Assembly: GCF_007197755.1 (NCBI RefSeq)
Contig: NZ_CP041636.1
Location: 186,001 to 250,000, forward strand
Direction: 5' to 3'
Source of the DNA: Ferrovibrio terrae
GTDB lineage: Bacteria; Pseudomonadota; Alphaproteobacteria; Ferrovibrionales; Ferrovibrionaceae
Length of the DNA: 64,000 nucleotides
The position numbers were made by a program, and so were the translations under genes. Positions 58,580 through 64,000 of the stretch are shown one piece after another. The number at the start of each line of letters is the position of its first letter. The stretch's first letter is position 1. The notes below the pieces were generated by a model that saw only the letters and a program-made list of their open reading frames with translations, did not search any database and had not been told where the DNA came from.

Positions 58580-59652
58580 CGGTTGCGCTCCGATTTTGTG
58601 TAGGTCTTCTGGCGCTTGAAAGTCGCCTTCTTGTAGAGCGGGAAGAGCGAGAAATAGAGCTTCACCTTGAGCCAGCGGCCGTAGATGCCGAGCGGCTCGA
58701 ACAGGATAAAGAACACCAGGATCAGGCCGAAGATGCCGGGTTCGAGGCCGGGCTGGCGCGAAATGCTTTCCGGCAGGTAATCGCGCAGGATGGCGATCAG
58801 CTGCGGCAGCGAGCCGACGAAGATCGCGCCGTAGATCGCGCCATGCAGCGAGCCCAACCCGCCGACGACGACCATCAGCAGCAGCTGGATCGAGAGCAGG
58901 ATGTTGAAGGCATCCGGCGCCAGATAGCCGATCTTGTGGGCGAACAGTGTGCCGCCGAAACCGGTGAAGCCGGCCGAGATCGAGAAGGCCATGGTCTTGT
59001 AGGCGGCGAGATTGACGCCCATCGACTGCGCGGCGATTTCGGAATCACGGATGGCGACAAAGGCGCGGCCCGTGGGCGAACGCAGCAGGTTGAGCGCGGC
59101 CAGCACCGCCAGCACCAGCGCACCGAAGGCGATGTAATAGAAAGGCACGTCATCGACGAGGCCAACGCCGAGCACTTCCGGCCGCGGCACCGGGAAGCCT
59201 TTGAAGCCGCCGGTGACGTGTTCCCAGCGGATCAGGATCTGCTCGATGATGAAAGCGAAGGCCAGCGTGGCGATGGCGAGATAGACGCCGGTGAGTTTCA
59301 GCGCCGGGCGGCCGATCACCGCGCCGATCACCGCCGACAGCAGCGTGGCGGCCGGGATCGAAATCCAGAACGGCACGCCGAGATTGAGCAGGATAGAATG
59401 GGTATAGGCGCCGATGCCGAGGAAGGCGGCATGGCCGAGCGACACCTGGCCGGTATAGCCGGTCAGGATCATCAGGCCGATACCGACGATGGAGAGGATG
59501 AAGACGTAGGAAATCTCGCCGAGCCAGAAATCCTCCAGCACGAAGGGCGCGAGCAGCAGCGCGGCAATCAGCAGCCCGTACCAGAACCGGTCCACGCCAT
59601 CGCGGGACAGGTTGATGTCCTGGTTGTAATCCGTCTTGAAGAAGAAGCGCAT
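58576..59652 (-). CDS. livM: Branched-chain-type ABC transporter permease LivM
   Basis: A 358-residue permease with about nine membrane segments. The family segment GYTGQVSLGHAAFLGIGAY lies near residue 65 and GGLGSLHGAIYGAIFVG near 265. ATG 59652 (MRFFFKTDYNQD) is the chosen start; the longer frame to 59718 overlaps livH. It follows livH by 16 bases. Confidence 0.92.
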   Translation of the reverse strand: MRFFFKTDYNQDINLSRDGVDRFWYGLLIAALLLAPFVLEDFWLGEISYVFILSIVGIGLMILTGYTGQVSLGHAAFLGIGAYTHSILLNLGVPFWISIPAATLLSAVIGAVIGRPALKLTGVYLAIATLAFAFIIEQILIRWEHVTGGFKGFPVPRPEVLGVGLVDDVPFYYIAFGALVLAVLAALNLLRSPTGRAFVAIRDSEIAAQSMGVNLAAYKTMAFSISAGFTGFGGTLFAHKIGYLAPDAFNILLSIQLLLMVVVGGLGSLHGAIYGAIFVGSLPQLIAILRDYLPESISRQPGLEPGIFGLILVFFILFEPLGIYGRWLKVKLYFSLFPLYKKATFKRQKTYTKSERNR

Positions 59653-59668
59653 GATCTCTGCCCTGCCC

Positions 59669-60556
59669 TTACACGCGCTTGCGGCCGATATTGCCGAACA
59701 GGCCCTGCGGCCGGGCAAACAGCACCAGAAGAATCACGATATAGGCCGCGACATCCTTGAAGCCTTCCGGCAGGTAGATGCCGGAGAACTGTTCGATCAC
59801 GCCGATCACCAGGCCGCCGAACACCGCGCCGGGGATCGAGCCGAAGCCGCCCAGCACCGCAGCCGCGAAGGCTTTCAGCCCGATCAGGCCGATGGTGACG
59901 TCGATCAGCGACACCGGCGCCAGCAGGATGCCGGCCACGGCGGCCACGGCGGCCGAGATCGCCCAGACCAGCGAAAAGATCATCTTGACCGGGATGCCCA
60001 TGTAATAGGCCGCGAGCTGGTTCTGCGAAGCCGCCTGCATGGCGACGCCGATGCGGGTGAAGCGGAAGAAGGCGTACAGCAGGCCGCAGAGCAAAGCCGT
60101 GCCGATCACGATCGACAGGTTGACATCGGCGATGATGAAACCGCCGACCTTGACAACGCCATCGGTGAATGGCGTGGCAAAGGCGCGCGTCTCGGTGCCC
60201 CAGATCATCGAGGCGCCGGAGCGGAACAGGAAGCCCAGCCCGATGGTGAGCATGACGACGGCGAATTGCGGCTGGCCGATCACCTGGCGCAGGATCACCG
60301 TATCGAGCAGGTAGCCGAACACGGCCATGAACAGCACGGCGCCCAGGAAGGCAAGCCAGTAGTTCAGCCCGAAGCCCTCGATCAGCGCAAAGGCCATGAA
60401 GGCGCCCAGCATCAGCAGGTCGCCCTGGGCGAAGTTCACCATCTCGGTGGCTTTGTAGATCAGCACGAAACCGAGCGCGACCAGGCCGTAAATACAGCCT
60501 GCCGCCAGCCCGTTCAGCAGCAACTGGACAATCTCGGACAGAGTCCATCCTCCCAA
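59669..60556 (-). CDS. livH: Branched-chain-type ABC transporter permease LivH
   Basis: A 295-residue permease with about eight membrane segments. The opening SEIVQLLLNGLAAGCIYGLV and the segment KATEMVNFAQGDLLMLGAF are family signatures. No in-frame ATG lies near the natural N-terminus: the choices are TTG at 60556, without a ribosome site, or CTG at 60541, with GGGAGG 6 bases upstream. It is the first gene of livHMGF and the acyl-CoA synthetase. Confidence 0.9.
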   Translation of the reverse strand: MGGWTLSEIVQLLLNGLAAGCIYGLVALGFVLIYKATEMVNFAQGDLLMLGAFMAFALIEGFGLNYWLAFLGAVLFMAVFGYLLDTVILRQVIGQPQFAVVMLTIGLGFLFRSGASMIWGTETRAFATPFTDGVVKVGGFIIADVNLSIVIGTALLCGLLYAFFRFTRIGVAMQAASQNQLAAYYMGIPVKMIFSLVWAISAAVAAVAGILLAPVSLIDVTIGLIGLKAFAAAVLGGFGSIPGAVFGGLVIGVIEQFSGIYLPEGFKDVAAYIVILLVLFARPQGLFGNIGRKRV

Positions 60557-60656
60557 AGATGTAAGGCGATTCTGAGTGCCGCCTTGGTTATGCCGAGATT
60601 ATGGAAGGGGCGGCCTACAGGTCAATCGCTTTCGCGCTCGGATGAATGCTAATCAC

Positions 60657-60671
60657 TTGACGTAGCGTCAA
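60657..60671. promoter_or_regulatory. Palindrome in the livH/hydrolase divergent promoter region
   Basis: TTGACG-TAG-CGTCAA has perfect 6-base arms. It lies about 100 bases upstream of livH and 89 bases upstream of the metallo-hydrolase, so one dimeric repressor could control both. No regulator gene is adjacent. TetR-type control is a guess. Confidence 0.45.
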
Positions 60672-60759
60672 TTTTCGCTCCTGCTTGACCCCGCTTACAC
60701 TCCGGCCAGCCCCCGGTGAATGACCCCCGGAGTTGCCCCGGGCTGCCTAAGGAACCGGC

Positions 60760-61683
60760 ATGACGATCCCCTTCATCAAGGACCTGCAATTCAATTACGC
60801 ACAGGTCAGTGGACTCTCCCCGCTTGTGCGCCGCGTCATTGCGCAGAACCCCTCGGCTTTCACCTTCCATGGCACCGGCACCTATATCGTCGGACACAAG
60901 GATGCCGTCGCCGTGATCGATCCGGGCCCCGACGATCCGCCCCATATCGAGGCGCTGCTGAACAACCTGAATGGCGAAACCGTCAGCCATATCCTGATCA
61001 CGCATACCCATCGCGACCATTCGCCGGGTGCAGCCCTTTTGCAGGCGCGCACCGGCGCGCCGACCTATGGCTTCGGCCCGCATCCGCAGCCGCCTGGCGG
61101 CCCTGTGGTGGAGGAAGGCGGCGACCACGCGTTCACGCCCGACCACATCCTGAAGGATGGCGATGTGGTGCGCGGCAATGGGTGGACCATGACGGCTTTG
61201 CACACGCCCGGCCATATCTCCAATCATCTCTGCTTCGCGCTGCATGAGGAAAAGGCGCTGTTCAGCGGCGATCATGTGATGGGCTGGTCGACCACGGTGA
61301 TCTCGCCGCCCGACGGCAGCATGACCGACTATTACGCCAGCCTGGAAAAGCTGCTGCCGCGCGACGATGTGCGTTACTACCCGACGCATGGCGCGCCGAT
61401 CGACGCGATGAACACCGGCCATTCGCCGCAGCATTTCGTGCGCGAGCTGATCCGGCATCGCCAGGCGCGCGAGACGCAGATCGTGGATTGCCTGACCAAG
61501 GCCGGCCCGCAGACCATCCCGCAGATGGTGGCGGTGATGTATGCGGATGTGCCGAAATATCTGCACCCCGCGGCCGCACGCTCGGTGCTGGCGCATCTGA
61601 TCCATATGGTGGGCGATGGGCGGGTTGCTGTAGAGGGCGGCGGCGCGGCGGACGAGATGGCGACCTACCGGGTGCCGCAATAA
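60760..61683 (+). CDS. Metallo-beta-lactamase fold hydrolase (LACTB2-like)
   Basis: A 307-residue MBL-fold protein. The metal-binding motif THTHRDH has His82, His84, Asp86 and His87. Further ligands are in LHTPGHISNHLCF (His) and LFSGDHVMGWS (Asp). A C-terminal winged-helix region (about 230-305) places it with LACTB2-like proteins, which include endoribonucleases; hydrolysis of a thioester or other small molecule is equally possible. It diverges from the liv operon. Confidence 0.87.
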   Translation: MTIPFIKDLQFNYAQVSGLSPLVRRVIAQNPSAFTFHGTGTYIVGHKDAVAVIDPGPDDPPHIEALLNNLNGETVSHILITHTHRDHSPGAALLQARTGAPTYGFGPHPQPPGGPVVEEGGDHAFTPDHILKDGDVVRGNGWTMTALHTPGHISNHLCFALHEEKALFSGDHVMGWSTTVISPPDGSMTDYYASLEKLLPRDDVRYYPTHGAPIDAMNTGHSPQHFVRELIRHRQARETQIVDCLTKAGPQTIPQMVAVMYADVPKYLHPAAARSVLAHLIHMVGDGRVAVEGGGAADEMATYRVPQ

Positions 61684-61688
61684 AAAAA

Positions 61689-61713
61689 GCCCGGCGCTTC
61701 GTCGGCGCCGGGC
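61689..61713 (-). terminator. Terminator of the DUF3455 lipoprotein gene
   Basis: A perfect 9-base stem GCCCGGCGC/GCGCCGGGC with a 7-base loop. On the minus strand it is followed by seven T, and it lies 27 bases past the lipoprotein stop. Confidence 0.85.
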
Positions 61714-61739
61714 CCGATCTCTCAACGAGACGCTGAGAC

Positions 61740-62273
61740 TTACTTCTTCGCCAGCATGTAGTAGTCGGCGGTGTAGGGCACGCGCGCGCCGGCACCTACA
61801 TTGCCCGCGCCGCAAGCCGCGGTCGGCGCGATACCGCCGACGGTGTTCACGCGCTGGATCGCGGTGATGTCGCTGAAGCTGCCCTTGGCGCCCGAAGCGG
61901 TGGTGGTGAGCAGCAGCCAGGGAATGTCGGCCGGCTTCGGCGCATCGGTACGCGCTTTCAGGGCGCCGACCAGCTTGCTGCCGTCGATCGCTTCCCAGGT
62001 GGGGCCGCCGTAATGACGGCCGATGCGGATCGTGCCGGCGGCATTGAACAGCTCGGCTTCCGGGCCGACGAAGGCCCATTCAAAGGCACCGGCCTGACCT
62101 TGCTTGGCGCGGCATTCGTAGATCTGCACGCCCTTGGCCGGCACCACCAGGGTGACCTGCTGGCTGGCGTCGCCTTTGATGGCGTCGGGAACGGCGACAA
62201 GCGCCGGCGTGGTGCTGCAGGCAGCGAGGCCCAAAGCGGAGACAAGCAAAGTGGCGGCAACGGATGAACGCAT
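61740..62273 (-). CDS. DUF3455-domain lipoprotein
   Basis: A 177-residue exported protein. The signal ends in the lipobox LAAC (Cys19), giving a probable lipid anchor. The mature part is a DUF3455 domain with IYECRAKQG, EWAFVGPEAELFNAAG, GRHYGGPTWEAIDGS and a closing Cys plus VPYTADYYML. The function of this domain is unknown to me. It is flanked by a 5' leader hairpin at 62297-62315 and a strong terminator, so it is probably a single-gene transcript. Confidence 0.8.
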   Translation of the reverse strand: MRSSVAATLLVSALGLAACSTTPALVAVPDAIKGDASQQVTLVVPAKGVQIYECRAKQGQAGAFEWAFVGPEAELFNAAGTIRIGRHYGGPTWEAIDGSKLVGALKARTDAPKPADIPWLLLTTTASGAKGSFSDITAIQRVNTVGGIAPTAACGAGNVGAGARVPYTADYYMLAKK

Positions 62274-62904
62274 GACGGATAAACCTTTTATGGATTGCGG
62301 TCTGGGTGAGACCGCTGTTTGGAGGTTTTATTCCGGCCTGTTGAGTGCTTTTTATGGACCTCTCGCATCTGTGTCGCAGCGCATAACCCCTGCGGATGAA
62401 AGCGCGGCACATAAGATGCGCGATACCAGCAGCACGCCGACGAAAGGCGTCGTGATGAGGCCGAGTAAGGGACGTCGTGGACACCACAAAGCGGCCGCCG
62501 GCAGACGCCGCCGCTCGACTGACGTGTCAGCAGTTAGATAAATATTCCTATATTATAGACCATTTTTGTTCTATACTCAGCTGGGCTTGTCGGCCATCCC
62601 GTGCCGGCAGACACACCCCACTCCCGCCGATCCAATACGCCAGAATAAGTATCTGATAAAACTCGCTTTTCAGGAATTAAGCAGAAATAAGCACCAAACA
62701 AGCCGGGATAACGCCGAATAAGGAGGCCCAAGCCGGGAGAAGCCCGGCGCCAGACCCGCAGCAGCAAATAAGTCACGGCGCGGCCGGAATTGTTTCAGGA
62801 CAACGCGCAGCTTTGCCGGGCAAACTGGGCTTGGCCGAGTCGCCCTGGCCATTCCGGTTCCCGCGCTCACCCAGGCGTTCGACCATTCTGAAGGAGTTCC
62901 CCTC
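62274..62904. other. 631-base intergenic region, no convincing gene
   Basis: It contains a perfect hairpin GCGGTCT-GGGTG-AGACCGC (62297-62315) in the lipoprotein leader and an AT-rich patch around 62525-62580 (ATAAATATTCCTATATTATAG) that stands out from the GC-rich surroundings. Frames at 62134-62541 and 62534-62776 exist, but they lack convincing ribosome sites and protein-like sequence. Promoters for both flanking genes should be here. The AT-rich patch could be a promoter, a protein-binding site or foreign DNA. Confidence 0.6.
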
Positions 62905-63348
62905 ATGTCGGCAGCCGCCGCCCGCGATATCCAGTCCCCCACCGAGCCCGGCGACGAGCGCACGGTCGTGCTGGTGGTGGAAGACGAAGTCCTGATCCGC
63001 ATGGTGGTCGCAGAATATCTGCGCGACTGCGGCTATGTGGTGGTCGAGGCCGGCAGCGCGCATGAAGCGCTGGCTTTATTCAAGGCCGATGTCGAAGTCG
63101 ATGTGGTGTTCAGCGATATCCAGATGCCCGGGCCGATGGACGGTTTCGGGCTGGCGCAATGGGTGCGGCAGAATAAGCCGGGCGTCGAGGTGATCCTCAC
63201 CTCGGGCGCCGCCAGCGCCGCCGACCGCGCCGCCGATCTGTGCGAGGAAGGCCCGCTGCTGCAGAAGCCGTATGAGTCCGACGAGGTGGATCGCCGGATC
63301 AAGCAGCTGCTGGCGGCGCGCGACCGCAATGGCAATGGTGGCCGCTGA
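62905..63348 (+). CDS. Single-domain response regulator
   Basis: A 147-residue receiver domain with no output domain. The acidic pair is Glu26-Asp27, the phospho-acceptor Asp71 (VVFSDIQMPG), the switch Thr99 (ILTSGA) and the conserved Lys121 (LLQKPY). GGAG lies 8 bases before the ATG. No histidine kinase is adjacent. Relatives act as phosphate shuttles or by protein contact; the partner is unknown. Confidence 0.9.
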   Translation: MSAAAARDIQSPTEPGDERTVVLVVEDEVLIRMVVAEYLRDCGYVVVEAGSAHEALALFKADVEVDVVFSDIQMPGPMDGFGLAQWVRQNKPGVEVILTSGAASAADRAADLCEEGPLLQKPYESDEVDRRIKQLLAARDRNGNGGR

Positions 63349-63356
63349 AACAGAAA

Positions 63357-63387
63357 AGGGCCGCTGGGATATCTCCGCAGCGGCCCT
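63357..63387 (-). terminator. Terminator between response regulator and acyl-CoA ligase
   Basis: A 10-base stem AGGGCCGCTG/CAGCGGCCCT with loop GGATATCTCCG; on the minus strand it is followed by TTTCTG. It lies between convergent genes and probably serves the ligase. Confidence 0.65.
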
Positions 63388-63409
63388 CGCTTCTTTAGAG
63401 CTCGCGCGC

Positions 63410-64000
63410 TTACGCGCCTGGACTTGAAAACTTGAAGTCCTTGAACTGCTCGCGCAGCTTCACCTTCAGCAGCTTGCCGGTGGCGGTATGCGGCAGCTCG
63501 GTGACAAAGACCACATCGTCGGGCAGCCACCACTTGGCGACACGGCTTTCCAGGAAGCTCAGCATCTCCTCGCGCGTGACCTCCTGGCCGGCCTTCTTGA
63601 TCACCAGCAGCAGCGGGCGCTCCTGCCACTTCTCGTGATGCACGCCGATCACGGCGGCTTCCTGCACGGCGGGATGGCCGACCGCCGCATTCTCCAGGTC
63701 GATCGAGGAAATCCACTCGCCGCCTGACTTGATCACGTCCTTCGAGCGGTCGGTGATCTGCATGTAGCCGTCTTCGTCCAGCGTGGCGACGTCGCCGGTG
63801 GTGAACCAGCCGTCCTTGTCGAGCACGTTGCCGCCCTCGCCACGGAAATAGCCGCGCGTGATCCAGGGACCGCGCACCTTGACGTTGCCAAAGGCCTTGC
63901 CGTCGCGCGCCAGTTCCTGGCCCTCGTCATCGGTGATCTTGATCTCGACGCCATAGACGGTGCGGCCTTGCTTTGACTGGAGGTCGAGGCGCTGCTCCAG
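63410..64000 (-). CDS. Acyl-CoA ligase (AMP-binding enzyme), C-terminal part only
   Basis: The frame is open to the right edge, so only the last 196 codons are present. [33 protein letters not shown] and [19 protein letters not shown] are the hinge and C-terminal motifs of medium/long-chain fatty acid ligases of the AlkK type. The [17 protein letters not shown] block carries the catalytic lysine. It is distinct from the ligase at 55094-56962, so this region encodes two acyl-CoA activators. Confidence 0.9.
   Translation of the reverse strand: MEQRLDLQSKQGRTVYGVEIKITDDEGQELARDGKAFGNVKVRGPWITRGYFRGEGGNVLDKDGWFTTGDVATLDEDGYMQITDRSKDVIKSGGEWISSIDLENAAVGHPAVQEAAVIGVHHEKWQERPLLLVIKKAGQEVTREEMLSFLESRVAKWWLPDDVVFVTELPHTATGKLLKVKLREQFKDFKFSSPGA

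Noticed and set aside
60649-62079. 476-codon minus-strand open frame
   Set aside because: Antisense to the metallo-hydrolase and spills into the lipoprotein in another frame; low-complexity Arg/His/Ala composition.
62080-62487. 135-codon minus-strand frame upstream of the lipoprotein
   Set aside because: Overlaps the DUF3455 gene out of frame and is Arg/Cys/His-rich without a ribosome site.
62534-62776. 80-codon minus-strand frame in the AT-rich gap
   Set aside because: No Shine-Dalgarno sequence and no protein-like pattern.

Overview
The window is an ordinary-looking piece of chromosome from a high-GC alphaproteobacterium, probably Rhodospirillales-like; the genus cannot be fixed from this stretch. 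The pointers are gene orders typical of that class (Rrf2-sufBCDS-sufT-sufA, mreBCD-mrdA-rodA, serB diverging from miaA-ilvB-ilvH-ilvC, hflK-hflC-degP), a polyprenyl diphosphate synthase of the type that makes the ubiquinone side chain, a 3-hydroxybutyrate dehydrogenase, and paired hairpin repeats of a type common in alphaproteobacteria. No rRNA, insertion sequence, prophage, CRISPR array or plasmid function is visible. Most genes lie on the minus strand.

Layout. 1-1.1 kb: end of a polytopic membrane protein. 1.1-7.1 kb: a complete SUF iron-sulfur assembly operon read leftward from its Rrf2-type regulator, with a good palindromic operator in front. 7.3-9.5 kb: a TPR/glycosyltransferase-like protein and a flavin reductase. 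9.5-16.8 kb: two unrecognised proteins (one a 743-residue EF-hand-like membrane protein), CorA, an SLC13 permease and an orphan amino-acid-type binding protein. 17.0 kb: tRNA-Lys(CTT). 17.2-22.9 kb: the rod-shape operon. 23-24.5 kb: leuA. 24.8-27.7 kb: a nitroreductase-MarR-thiolase operon behind two matched palindromes. 27.8-28.3 kb: an ogt-type DNA repair gene interrupted by an in-frame TGA. 28.4-32.9 kb: miaA and the ilvBHC branched-chain amino acid genes.

32.9-41.5 kb: serB, a 3-hydroxybutyrate dehydrogenase, a ClpP-like peptidase, a class II glutamine amidotransferase, the hflK-hflC-degP membrane quality-control operon and an Mrp-type Fe-S carrier with a His-rich linker. 41.5-47.4 kb: pyruvate phosphate dikinase with a lysine-rich tail, then glyS and glyQ. 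47.5-51 kb: a small anchored zinc-ribbon-like protein, an RNA methyltransferase-like gene, polyprenyl synthase, tRNA-Pro(CGG) and an EamA exporter. 51.2-60.6 kb: one transport locus with a LIV-type ABC permease (livHMGF), a long-chain acyl-CoA synthetase and three tandem paralogous binding proteins, which together look like an uptake-and-activation unit for an organic acid. 60.7-64 kb: a metallo-beta-lactamase-fold hydrolase, a DUF3455 lipoprotein, a stand-alone receiver protein and the end of another acyl-CoA ligase.

No clearly new multi-gene system stands out. The best leads are the truncated ogt, the SUF operator, the paired MarR-type palindromes, the triple binding-protein locus, the lysine-rich tail on pyruvate phosphate dikinase, the uncharacterised EF-hand-like membrane protein and a small family of terminators sharing the same internal loop.
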